Program-made: the position numbers and the translations under genes
The notes under the pieces: generated by a model
What the model saw: only the letters and a program-made list of their open reading frames with translations
What the model was told of the DNA's origin: nothing
Database searches by the model: none
Shown here: positions 47,801-59,199 of the stretch, one piece after another
Position numbering within the stretch: position 1 is the stretch's first letter
How the letters are laid out: every line of letters begins with the position of its first letter
Assembly: GCF_963678635.1 (NCBI RefSeq)
Contig: NC_087064.1
Span: 20,818,509 to 20,882,508 of the forward strand
Direction of reading: 5' to 3'
DNA: 64,000 nucleotides
Source: Symsagittifera roscoffensis
Lineage: Eukaryota; Xenacoelomorpha; Acoela; Convolutidae

Positions 47801-48740
47801 TCGGTTGGGATGTCTGGTTCTATTAAGGTCTTGTTGAAGTGAGAGGTAGATGTTTTAAGTTGGTTTGTATTGTGGTTCACTACTTTAGGTGTGCCTGACG
47901 ATTAGCTGGAATTTTGGTTCGGATAGTGATGCGTGTCTTTCTTGAAATGTGTAGGGGTTTTCTACAAATGAGAAACGTGTAGATGATTGAGGTTGGCTTG
48001 TTTGGCTAAATGTTGGCGTGGTCGGGAGGTCTTAGATGTAGTGGTTGATGTGGATTCTTTGATAGGAATTTTGGATTAGCAATTCTGAAATAGATCTTTT
48101 TATGTTCTTATTATTTACGTTTATGTTCCTAATAGTATTATTCTGCAAAAATTAATATCAAAATGGTTGCTATTGCAAAATTAATTTTTGCCTTTGTATG
48201 CAATATTTAATTTGTTGAAATTAAGTAAATGAGAAAAGTTAGAAATATTATGAAAAGGATGAAAATAACCTCTCTTCTTAGTAAACTTCGTATCATTTAC
48301 GAAATATTAAATTTCATACCTGATTAGGTGGTTATTGGTTTTGGAGAGAGAAAGGTTGATTTGCATTAAGGAACGGAAAAGAATGAATTGACCGCAAAAA
48401 ATTAGAAAAAAGTGGATAGTTAGCTCTAAGAAGTTGGTTATGAGAAAACTGCAAAGTTGAAAAACTGTCAACGAAACAGAAAGAAGAATTGAAAAGAAGA
48501 ACTTTGTTTGTTTGACTGAGTTAGAAAGAAGAATTCGAAAAAAGAAAGTGATTTGGTTGTCGAGGTATGTTTTAATTTTTTTCCGAATGAGATTAAGTGT
48601 GGTCGAATTGAATATTGACTTATGACAAGTGAGTAAAATAAGGGGAAATTTTGGTGAACGAAAGTCTGGTCAGTTAGGTGTTAGCTTTTTAATTCTTGTT
48701 TCTGTTTTAGGATGATTAGGGTATAATTTGAGGTAAATCG
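41885..48740. other. Unexplained 7-kb part of the unit (repeated at 54510-61370)
   Basis: Apart from the 113-codon frame, the minus strand has scattered coding-like blocks. 45838-45650 has VKMQEKLAEQFTQKLEIGL. 44718-44380 is His/Pro/Thr-rich with NNPFTDEK-like text and PTLSRSSYYNFTNQLKLP. 44324-44109 has INHYDHAVTSYIEDTPHED. 43900-43643 has YDPARQMYNFSPLTNTFPI. Gag- or env-like origin is possible. The plus-strand frames at 42.3-43.0 kb are T-rich and I do not regard them as genes. LTRs must lie somewhere here if the element is an ordinary Gypsy. Confidence 0.4.
46235..46573 (-). CDS. 113-codon open frame, unidentified, unit 1
   Basis: The minus strand is open for 113 codons between a TGA at 46574 and a TAA at 46232. 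The first in-frame Met is late, so the start is not defined. The peptide has VGTNQKLVNFEVFTDPAHQ, then ATFERHQGHIKLDDKFLYHG, then AHGRLTYELREKNWIPHIE, followed by a Lys-rich tail. The composition is protein-like and the frame is better preserved than most of the unit. Position within a Gypsy unit would suit gag or an extra ORF, but I see no zinc knuckle or known motif. Confidence 0.45.
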
Positions 48741-49669
48741 TTATGCTAATTCATTTTTTTCTTGTCAAATAGATGGGTAGTGCTTATTTTTGACCTGGAG
48801 GTCTTCAAATAAAGCTGTAAAATAGAAAGGTAGTGCTTATTTTTGATCTGGAGGTATTCAAGTAAAAATTTCAGATCTAAATCAAGGTGGGAAAATGTCG
48901 GCTAATAATAGTGGTGGTGTTTATAGAGATATACGACGATTGCAAATCAATTTGATTGGTTGATTTTGAACTAGTTTTCACAAGGAGAAGGGAAAATTGT
49001 AACTAACATTTACAGTAAAGCCTTATGAAAAATGTTTTATGTTGTTCTATTAACCATGGGGTTTTCTGAAAACCAACTTTCTATAGTATGTTAGATTGTG
49101 GGTTAAAGGGTTTATATATTTTTTAGTTGATTTCTCAGACGAGATGTTTGATGTTGTTGTGATTTTTCTTTTATTTTGGGTATAGGAGTTTTTCTCGTAA
49201 CTAACGGTTTAGTCTATGTTTTTGACTTATTTGTTTTTGGAATAGCTAAATAGAATTTGTTGTTTTGTGTTGTATGTTTTTTGTGCGGTGTTTTCAATGA
49301 CATGTAGTCCTGTGAAGGAGTATAGTTGTGTTAATTCACGGAGGGCGCATTCCTTCGGATAGTATGGTAAAAGATTGTTTCTATGTTTTTTTTGTTGGAT
49401 TGACAATAAGCTTGTGCGTTTTTCTAGGAGTTTGCTGTGAACAGTATGGGATGCTGTAGTTTTTGGTTAAAAAACTGTTTCATATGATAATTTTCCAGGA
49501 ATTATTGTTTTTTGGGAATTACTTGCTAATGGGAACAACTTTAAGTATGTTGACCATTCGGTGTAACATCTCCAATCATAATACATTAGAGGTATTTTTT
49601 GTAATGAACGGTTCATGCCTTTAACTAGTTTATTTGTCCATGGGCATGGGATGGTCTAGTTTTAAGTTT

Positions 49670-50053
49670 TTAACTATAGAGGTGGTATAATATTATGTTT
49701 TCTTTATTTTTGATTTCTGTTCCCTTGTCTGTGACAGGGATTTCTGGTAGTCCAAACTCAGCTATCCAGTGTTCGTGAAATGTGGAGTATGGGTAAAAAG
49801 CGTTATAATGAGGTTCAGGATTGAGTGCTACATAAAGCGTAAATGCCTCAAATTTTACCATAATATACAAGTTTCTATCTGAGGAGGGTGTTATAGGACC
49901 TTTGCTCTCAAATGAAATTCTGTGTTTAAAATATAGACTGTGTCCTTTAAAGTCTTGTCTTTCCGCTTTTTCATGGGGAAATGGTTTGTTCAACTGACAT
50001 TCTATGCAATCATTGCTTCATACTTTTATCCAAATTGGTGCATTTGGAAGGTA
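49670..50053 (-). pseudogene. Ty3/Gypsy integrase core, unit 1 second copy
   Basis: Begins with a zinc-finger remnant DCIECQLNKPFPHEKAE. The core follows: HRISFESKGPITPSSDRN, then YIMVKFEAFTLYVALNP, then HEHWIAEFGLPEIPVTDKG. In active Gypsy integrases the first catalytic Asp sits in (V/I)DxFT; here it is FEAFT (Glu). The second Asp (VTDKG) is kept. The third catalytic Glu falls in decayed sequence. 107 codons are open from the Met at 49993. Confidence 0.9.
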
Positions 50054-51218
50054 AAAGTTTTGGGTGAAGTTTGATTATGTTTTTTCTGAACCTGCCTTCC
50101 CTTTTGTATGTAAGGAATATGAAGAGTGAAATGCAATTCGGTATAAGCTTAAGGGTAGGCAGGGTACTTTTGTTTCGATACTGTTTTATTCTAAGCGATC
50201 ATTTTTGTCGTTGATTGTCATTTTATTTTTTCTTCGGAAATATCGAAACAATGTTTTGTTTCCCAAAATTTTTTTCATTTTTCATTTTTCTTCGGAAATT
50301 CATTTTTTTCTTGTCAAATAGATGGGTAGTGCTTATTTTTGACCTGGAGGTCTTCAAATAAAGCTGTAAAATAGAAAGGTAGTGCTTATTTTTGATCTGG
50401 AGGTATTCAAGTAAAAATTTCAGATCTAAATCAAGGTGGGAAAATGTCGGCTAATAATAGTGGTGGTGTTTATAGAGATATACGACGATTGCAAATCAAT
50501 TTGATTGGTTGATTTTGAACTAGTTTTCACAAGGAGAAGGGAAAATTGTAACTAACATTTACAGTAAAGCCTTATGAAAAATGTTTTATGTTGTTCTATT
50601 AACCATGGGGTTTTCTGAAAACCAACTTTCTATAGTATGTTAGATTGTGGGTTAAAGGGTTTATATATTTTTTAGTTGATTTCTCAGACGAGATGTTTGA
50701 TGTTGTTGTGATTTTTCTTTTATTTTGGGTATAGGAGTTTTTCTCGTAACTAACGGTTTAGTCTATGTTTTTGACTTATTTGTTTTTGGAATAGCTAAAT
50801 AGAATTTGTTGTTTTGTGTTGTATGTTTTTTGTGCGGTGTTTTCAATGACATGTAGTCCTGTGAAGGAGTATAGTTGTGTTAATTCACGGAGGGCGCATT
50901 CCTTTGGATAGTATGGTAAAAGATTGTTTCTATGTTTTTTTTGTTGGATTGACAATAAGCTTGTGCGTTTTTCTAGGAGTTTGCTGTGAACAGTATGGGA
51001 TGCTGTAGTTTTTGGTTAAAAAACTGTTTCATATGATAATTTTCCAGGAATTATTGTTTTTTGGGAATTACTTGCTAATGGGAACAACTTTAAGTATGTT
51101 GACCATTCGGTGTAACATCTCCAATCATAATACATTAGAGGTATTTTTTGTAATGAACGGTTCATGCCTTTAACTAGTTTATTTGTCCATGGGCATGGGA
51201 TGGTCTAGTTTTAAGTTT

Positions 51219-51602
51219 TTAACTATAGAGGTGGTATAATATTATGTTTTCTTTATTTTTGATTTCTGTTCCCTTGTCTGTGACAGGGATTTCTGGTAGT
51301 CCAAACTCAGCTATCCAGTGTTCGTGAAATGTGGAGTATGGGTAAAAAGCGTTATAATGAGGTTCAGGATTGAGTGCTACATAAAGCGTAAATGCCTCAA
51401 ATTTTACCATAATATACAAGTTTCTATCTGAGGAGGGTGTTATAGGACCTTTGCTCTCAAATGAAATTCTGTGTTTAAAATATAGACTGTGTCCTTTAAA
51501 GTCTTGTCTTTCCGCTTTTTCATGGGGAAATGGTTTGTTCAACTGACATTCTATGCAATCATTGCTTCATACTTTTATCCAAATTGGTGCATTTGGAAGG
51601 TA
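51219..51602 (-). pseudogene. Ty3/Gypsy integrase core, unit 1 first copy
   Basis: Same peptide as at 49993-49670, including the Glu replacing the first catalytic Asp. This copy lies next to RNase H in the normal pol order, so it marks the original location and the other copy is the extra one. Confidence 0.9.
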
Positions 51603-52412
51603 AAAGTTTTGGGTGAAGTTTGATTATGTTTTTTCTGAACCTGCCTTCCCTTTTGTATGTAAGGAATATGAAGAGTGAAATGCAATTCGGTATAAGCTTA
51701 AGGGTAGGCAGGGTACTTTTGTTTCGATACTGTTTTATTCTAAGCGATCATTTTTGTCGTTGATTGTCATTTTATTTTTTCTTCGGAAATATCGAAACAA
51801 TGTTTTGTTTCCCAAAATTGTGAAGTCAGCTTTTTTGGTTTTGTTTTTTGTTTGTGCCGAGATTCAAGTTGTTTGATGATAGGGTCAAGGTTTTAGTAAT
51901 ATTGTAGTAATTGAAGTGTTCCTTGTTTCGGTGTTTAGAAAAAAATGCTTTTAATTTCATTTTTTGAGAGAGGTATAATATCCAGGGGGTCTTGTAAAAT
52001 GGGGGCTGGTAAATTACTGATGTCAATTAACTTTTTTTTCTATTACTGGGAATAAAATTTTTTGGTGTGTTTTTGTTCACATATCTTTTGTTGTGTATGG
52101 TTTTTTATCCACGATGAGTATGGTATTGGTTTAAAAGTATTTTTTCTTAATAATTATTTTTCATAATGGTTGCTATGACAATCACGATATAAGAGAAAAT
52201 GTTTTAAAGTGCTTATTTGCGTAGAATCCGAGTCAGTTTTTACTGCGTCTTTACATTCGATTCGTGCGATTTGTGGTGATGTTTCGTCTTTTGCAAGGAA
52301 GAGTTTTTTTATATTTGTGGTTTTTCTTTGATTGTTTTTCGTGTTTCTAGTTCAAGTGGTTTGTTTCGACTAAGAATATTTGGTAAAGCAAGGTTTTTGT
52401 ATGCTGTCCAAA

Positions 52413-52790
52413 CTATGCGTCGGTTTCAAAATATTTTAGGATAGTTTGAAGTCTATAAACTCTGTGGTTTGGATTTGACTTTGTGTAAATAGGAAAATTG
52501 TTGGCTAATGATCTGTAACAAGAGTTGTTGGTAGTTTTTTTTCGACGTATTAAGAATTCATATTCTGGTAATGTATACTTTATATCTGTACATTCTCTCA
52601 TAAGAGCAGAGAGTCTAAGTTGTGTTTGTGTAAAAAGTCTTAATTTTGCTTCATTGCACTTTTAGCTTTATAAGTCTCATTGTACTTTTACCTTCATGTG
52701 GTTGTGAAAGTGCTGCGCCGATTCTAAAGTTGGATGCGTCGCACATAGCGTAAAATGGTTGATCTGGGTCTGGGATTGTGTTTGAGATTT
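52413..52790 (-). pseudogene. Ty3/Gypsy RNase H, unit 1
   Basis: From the minus strand: PDPDQPFYAMCDASNFRIGA (the first catalytic Asp in CDAS), then ALSQPHEGKSTMRL. After a stop at about 52.65 kb comes LMRECTDIKYTLPEYEFLI (region of the second acidic residue) and SNPNHRVYRLQTILKYFE. At least one stop and substitutions interrupt it. Confidence 0.85.
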
Positions 52791-54509
52791 ATTCAGTGTG
52801 AGGAGTTTTCATTTCCTCAAAGCGTTTTTGATGTTCTAATGTCCATTGAAAGTTATTTTGTTGTCGGAGAATGTTATAAAATGGTCTTAGATACAAGTGT
52901 ATTTCACAAATTCTTTTACTCAAGAAAGTTAACTTTCCAAAAAATTCCTGGATTTTCTTCTAGTTCGATGATGGTTGGTGTTTTATTATTGCATCTAACC
53001 GTGATTTTAAAGGTGTAACTTTGGTACCTCCTTTAATGAGTCCAAAGATTTTTACGCGAGTATGTGATTTATCTGGGGCTGTGAAAAAATGTGATTTATC
53101 TGAGGCTGCTTTCAAGTTTTATTTTAAAAATACTTTGTGAGTTTTGTCTAATACTTCAAAAATTTCTTCTTTCATTTGTGACTGTATGAAGACGTCGACC
53201 ACTATGTTATTAATTTTTTTGATAAGTTTGAGTGGTATAAAAATTTTACTCATAAAAACTGAAAAAGCTGCTGGTCCTATGGAAAACCATAGAACAGTCT
53301 AATAAACTCGTTTTGTTGATTTCCAATAAAGAATTGTGTTAGTCGACGTGATTGCTCAACTAATGGCTTTTGATAGTATGCGCTTTTCATGTCAGTAAGG
53401 GTATAGTACTGTCCATTTATCTCTGTGAGTATTACTTGTATTGGTTCTATCGGCCACTTGCATTTTGATTCATCAAAAAGCGAATTGAGGCATCTTGCAT
53501 CTAGATCAATTTTAGTGATCCGCCTTTAGCTAGACAATTGGGGGGTTGATGAAAGTATTTCCTTTTGTTTGTTGTTATTTGTTTTTTTTTGGTGAGATTA
53601 TTCCGTATTGGTCGAGGATGTCTAGGAGTCTGTTTACTTTAGCTTGTAAGTGAACTGGTACTTTACTTGTTCGTTTTTTTTGAAAACTAAGTCAGGTCTA
53701 AGTGGAATGTGTAATGTTGAATGTGTTTTTCCAACATTAAATTTAGATGTGGCGTAAGCCATGGAATATTTAAAAACAATTCTGCTAATTGTTCAAATTC
53801 TTGCTGATTGATTTGAAAGTTGATTATTGTTAAAAAATTTGTTGCTCATTAGTATATTTTAAGATTTGAAATGTTGGCCAAAAAAAGGGAGTTTTTGTGA
53901 AACAATTCGTGTTTCTTTTTGAGTAATTGGTAATATTGTTTATAGATAGTTTTTCATTAAGAACTGTTGATTAACATTTTATATTATTTACTCTAAATGG
54001 TCTTTTTTGTGTAAGGTAATATGTTGCTTTTGTTTCACAATATCGTAAAAGTCCTATAACTAGTGTATTTTTATTTGATGAACTACTATATACGAGTAAG
54101 GATATCACATCAGTTTTTGTATTTTTATTGATTTGATGGATGAAATCTTTACTCTAAAAAAGTTATGAATTGGTTTGAATTCAAGATCAGACATATGTAA
54201 TTTTTATTTTGTTTTGATAGTATTAATTTGATGTACTTGATTATTAGAAAAATCATTACATATCTTGATAGAGTTTTCAGATGGTTTCATTGTTGAATGT
54301 TTATAAAGTAAAATTTTGAGAGAAATGGGGGTTGTTTTTTTAATCTCTGGAAGAATGTGAGAGTTGTATTATTTGTCTTTGATGTGAAATTTGCTATCTA
54401 AGATGTTTATTGTTGGATTATTTTGGTATTAAATAGGATTCCAACGATATTGAGTTTTATGTCTAATCTTGAGGAATATTGGCTTGAAGGGCTTATGTAA
54501 TATTTCAAG
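52790..54509. other. Remainder of pol and its upstream flank in unit 1
   Basis: Outside the reverse transcriptase block, 53.56-54.51 kb shows only interrupted minus-strand frames. I could not find a protease D-(T/S)-G motif. This segment is not duplicated within the window. Confidence 0.4.
53120..53560 (-). pseudogene. Ty3/Gypsy reverse transcriptase, unit 1
   Basis: The minus-strand peptide has KIDLDARCLNSLFDE-like text, then TLTDMKSAYYQKPLVEQS (motif A; catalytic Asp in LTDMKSAY), then RLFYGFSIGPAAFSVFMS (motif B). The expected Y-x-D-D box lies at 53205-53191 and reads VVDV, so one catalytic Asp is missing. VFIQSQMKEEIFEVL follows. The polymerase is inactive. Confidence 0.85.
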
Positions 54510-57500
54510 TGTATACTGGTATTTATGGCTTATGTATCTGGAACTTATTCCAAAGGAGAACAAGCATTACAAGTCATTGTCATTGTGTTACTTACGGATC
54601 ATGATTGGTTATTAAGAGAACTTTTATAGAGATCGTTTTATCAAGACTTTAATTGTTTGTAAATACTAGTTTTAAACTGGTTCCACCCATCAGGGTTTTA
54701 GAGAGTTTTTAGTTATCAGATTGTTTATTGTAGTGAAGGATGGATGGAGAGACATCTTTGTTTTTCGGAGTCTTTTTTTTGACGCAGTGACTGCGTGAAG
54801 GAAAAAGAGATGTAGTTGTCTTCGAGGAGAGAAGAATGGTAATTCTTCGTGCTCCTGAAGTGGGTCTCGATTTATCCTAGATCGTATTGAGTGAACGTTT
54901 CAAGATTTCAGCTTGAGCGCGACTACGTGCAAGCTGAACTTTTGTCCTTCCTGTGTGAAGCTCCAAGTTACTAGTATGTGGAGTCAACATCGAGTTGGCC
55001 ATTGTCTTTCTTCAATGAGTTTCTTTGCTGCGATAATGAGTCCATACTTCAAATCTTGTGACGGTTGTAACTACGGCAACAAACCAATAGATTCTCCTTT
55101 CCAGAAATGGAAAGTCGTCGAGTTTTAATCTCCCATTGCTGCTCATTCCGTTTGCTCTAAGAAATAATTCACCGTGCACCTTGAATCTATATCTTGTTAA
55201 GCAGATCATTTTTAACTATTTTCGCCAAAGCGTTTTTGTTTAGTTTCGGTTATTTAAAATTTGCTCAACCTAGAGCAGCTCTCGTTAAAAATAGAGTGTG
55301 GGTTCTAAGCGTGGTGTAGTTCGGGTTGTGAGGCCGGATATAGAGAATGCTCAGGATGTCCTACTGTTAGGTTGGGCCAGTTGGGGAATATTATTTTCCG
55401 TCCCTTTGAGCAGAGTCTTTTTTTGTGTTCATCTTTTAGTTCTTTTTTATCAGGTGTTTTTCTCTTTTTTGTTTTTGGTTGTGTCCTTCTATCAAAAACA
55501 GATTGTCGTGTTTTAAGTTTTTTTGAGTTTTTAGTGTTTCTACTGGTTTCTAAAAAACTTGAATGTGGGTTTCAACAGAATAATTTATCCAGTTTTATTC
55601 TGCGTTTAATTTGGCCTGAGCACCGTGCGCCTTTCTTATTCATGCGGTTTGTTTTGTGGTATTAGTAAGCTGCGTTGGTTAATTTAAATTTACTTATAAT
55701 CCCTTCTAACCGGTTTAAAGGAATGTTTGAAATGCGTGAAAACAAGTTAGAGTTGTTATCAGTTATTATTTAAACTCAAAGTTCATTTATTAAACAAATC
55801 TACGTGGGCAGTTGTGCGATTTCGGTGGATAGAGTTTGTGAAATATGCTCGAGTAAATGAAAAATATGGAGTACACAATTAAAAGATAATTGCTTGTAAT
55901 TTTTGTTGCATTTTTTGAATTTATTAATCGTTTTTTTTTTTTTTGAAATTTATCACAGAAATATTAATTTATTGCATTGTTAGATCAATATTTAAGAATT
56001 GTAAGTAGACTTCGTGATTTTTTGTTTCCATTTTTATTGTTTTAGATGAATGACTGGTAAAATCTGAAAACGAATAATGGTGAGTCTTTTGTCTTTTTTG
56101 TTAGTAATTATACTTAAATTCATACTTACGAGGGCTCTGTTTCAAGGAAAAATTCATTAGGCAAGTTAGTTTTTATCATGTCGGATGTTTTGAGAAGCTA
56201 GGAGAGCGAGCGGATTTTGTTTTTAAGGCGAAGCAGAAGCCAAAAAAGTTCCTGCGCTCTGCTGATTTTTACTTCTTCGGTAGGTTATAAAGCTTGCGAT
56301 TAAATTTAGTATTTTGAATGTGATTGAGTAGGATTTTTTCAATTGGCTGTTCATATTTGTCGGGAATTATTATTGGGCGAGCATCATAAATGGGAAAGGT
56401 GTTGGTTAGTGGGCTGAAATTATACATTTGTCTGGCAGGATCATATTTACGGAGAATGCCGTGTAAGTTAGTAGATTTAATACAATAGGTGAAATTTGAT
56501 GACGTGTACTTGGAATTGATAAGCATAAAACGATTTTGTGTGTTACGAGCTGGTGTGTTTCTGATATAATGATTTTTGTATAATTTTATAATATGTGTAG
56601 CTGTGGGTTAGTTTGGTCTGTAACATAACTTCATGCGAAGAGTGATTGTCTCTTTCCTTGGGTGTAAGGAAGTGAAATGTGAGTGCATAAATGATTAAAT
56701 TTACCGGAAATCGGTTAATCAGTTTTTGTGTTTGTTAGTTCGCGGGCAATATAGTATCAGTGCTTGTATCAAATTTTGTATCAGTGCTATCTAAGTGGAA
56801 TATATATTTTGATCTAATGAAAAATTTTTCAGTTAATTGAGGATTAGTGATGGGATTGTCTTCGTGTGGGGTATCTTCTATGTAACTGGTGACAGCATGA
56901 TCGTAGTGGTTAATGGAAAGTCTGTTTGCGCGCATGGTGCTATAAATCATTTTAGGGTTTGGCTTAATGCGATGATAGTGAACTGGTTCTCGTTAATCGC
57001 GGTGGTTAGTTGGTGAATGAAAGAGTGGCAGAGTTCATTATCTTTGGGGTTGTTTTTAGTGGGAGTTTCAGTTGATTAGTAAAATTGTAGTAGGAAGACC
57101 GAGAGAGTGTGGGAACTAGCACTTTTTCATCAGTGAAAAAGTTCATTTGGTTGGTAATAATAGTATTGTATATAGTATATTTTATATTAATAGCATAGTA
57201 TGTATATTGGGGGGAAAATGGTAAGTTGTGGATTAAAAACTCTGGGGTGCAAGTGTGTTGCGGGTGATGGTTACATTGTCGGGATGAATGTGGACGACTA
57301 ATAAGAAATTGAGGTGTAGTGTTAGGGTGCTCTTGTCGGTGCAATATGAACTGAATGAGTTGAGGATTTGGATGTTGAGGCTGAGTGAGTTAGTTGATGA
57401 AATGTTAAGGCGTTATTTGTGTCATGAAGGTGCGGTTGTCGGTCATTTTTGCTGGGTGCGTCGCGTTGATTACTTGACATTAGGGAAAGGGTAGGGTAGC

Positions 57501-58860
57501 GTCAGTGTACAAAGAGGAGGAGGAGAAAGAGGTTTCATCGGGAAGCTAGGAAGCAATGGGTTGAAAAAGTGGTTGGGAAAAAATTGTAGGGCTGAGTTCG
57601 GAGTTAAGTAATTGATCAGTGGTACCTATATCAGAAATATTAAAGTTAGATATGGTGGTAAAAAATGTTTGGGTTGAATCGTCTGAATCCATGCGAGGTG
57701 AGTTAGAGGACAAACTGAGAAGGGCAGAAAAGGTGAGATCTGAGAGTAAATGCGAGAAGAGTGTCGTTGGAGGTTTGATGGTTAGGAAATGGAACGGTTG
57801 AGGGATTCAATCTGTCGGCTCATTGTGTGCTAAAAAGATGATTGTTTTAAGACAGAAAGTTTGTTTTGTAAGCCTGTTCTAGAAGTTTTTCGTATGTGTA
57901 GTCAGTATTTGGTTGATGGAGTGTTATATGAGATAATGGACTTCGTGGGAAGTTACTGCCTTGAGAGGTATGTTCCTTGATTGCTAGTGTGTTCCTACAA
58001 TTTTTTGGAACTTAGGATAGATGTTGAATATTTTGTAGATACGCTATATGTGGTGGTGCTGTGGGTGTTGAGTATGCAGTGTTTTGTGAAGTGTCAAATG
58101 TGTTTGGTTTTATAGCTAGCTTTTTTTTGTTATATTCGCTAAATTGAGCGTCAAGAAGGAATTTTTTGATTGAGGTGGAAAACTCAAAAAAACCTGCAAA
58201 CAAAATGCGTGCTACGCCTGCTTCTCTATTAATTTGTGTGTGTATTGCCTATGTGTTATAGATTCCTTGGAATAGTCAAAAGAGAAATCCAATAAAATTA
58301 AACTTTGCGTTTGATATAGTCAATCTTTCTAATATATAGTAGGGCAATCCTATCTCTAACTTCTGGGTGAATTGTTCCGCCAGTTTTTCCTGCATTTTAA
58401 CAAAATTTTGTTGGGATGTAGGATCTTTTGTCGTCTCGACTCTGAGATGGGTTTGGAGGGTCAATAGTTAATTTACCTGTTTTCACGTCGAAATTTTGTC
58501 ATATTCGACAAGAATTTCTGAATAATGTGTTTTAAAAAGTGGTTTGGGAAGCAATTTAAGTATTTAAAAGCTATTTCTGTTTCAACGTGAATTTGAAAGC
58601 GTGTTAATTTAATTTGTATACCGTATATTTTTTTAATATTTTTGTCGGTGTGATCTAATGCGCTTAGGATTGATTTTGTCGAAAGGTGTAGATTGTATCA
58701 AGTTTTTTTTTGGTGAGATTTTATCATTCTTGCGTGAACTTTAGCTAATTGAAATGTGGTGCATGTGTCTTCAGGGCTGGTTGCCTGTGTTCTTGTAGTG
58801 GGGTTGCAATATCCATGATTGTTTTTACAAGGTGAGCGCCTTCTTTGATAAAGTATGTTA

Positions 58861-59199
58861 TCGACTTTTAAATATCGTGTGAGCTGGTTTCTTTTCTAAT
58901 TGAATTTTCCAATCAGAAAACATATTTTTTTCTTTGTTTGTATAGCTTTTGTTTTTAGTGTCTGACTTACCTTTTGGTGGATTGTTGATTTCGATGTGTG
59001 GTATCCAGTTTTTCTCACGTAATTCATATGTTAAACGTCCGTGTGCGCCATGATAGAGGAATTTATCATCTAATTTAATATGACCTTGATATCGTTCAAA
59101 TGTTGCTTGGTGTGCAGGATCTGTAAAGACTTCAAAATTAACTAATTTTTGATTTGTGCCTACATTTGTGATGAGTTTTAAACGTTGTAATTCGTTTTT
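58861..59199 (-). CDS. 113-codon open frame, unidentified, unit 2
   Basis: Copy of the frame at 46573-46235, offset 12626. It stays open despite substitutions (for example ttgatgtcg against ttgatatcg). Confidence 0.45.

Larger units (their letters stand above)
48748..51819. repeat. Tandem duplication of 1549 bp inside unit 1 (integrase block)
   Basis: 48748-50270 is repeated at 50297-51819, joined by a 26-bp T-rich filler that ends ttcttcgga. The filler resembles the nearby ttttttcttcggaaat, so the junction shows local microhomology. Unit 2 has a single copy. Confidence 0.95.
41885..54509 (-). mobile_element. Large tandem unit 1 with decayed Ty3/Gypsy retrotransposon
   Basis: From 41883-41885 (agtgtatactgg) the sequence is repeated from 54508-54510 with an offset of 12625-12626 and only occasional substitutions up to the end of the window. 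Unit 1 carries, on the minus strand, Ty3/Gypsy reverse transcriptase (about 53.5-53.1 kb), RNase H (52.8-52.4 kb) and integrase (51.6-51.2 kb, and again 50.05-49.67 kb). The boundary begins TGTATAC, so on the minus strand it would end ...GTATACA, compatible with an LTR end; LTRs cannot be delimited because the whole unit is repeated. The rest of the unit (41.9-48.7 kb) has no recognised domain. Confidence 0.85.
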
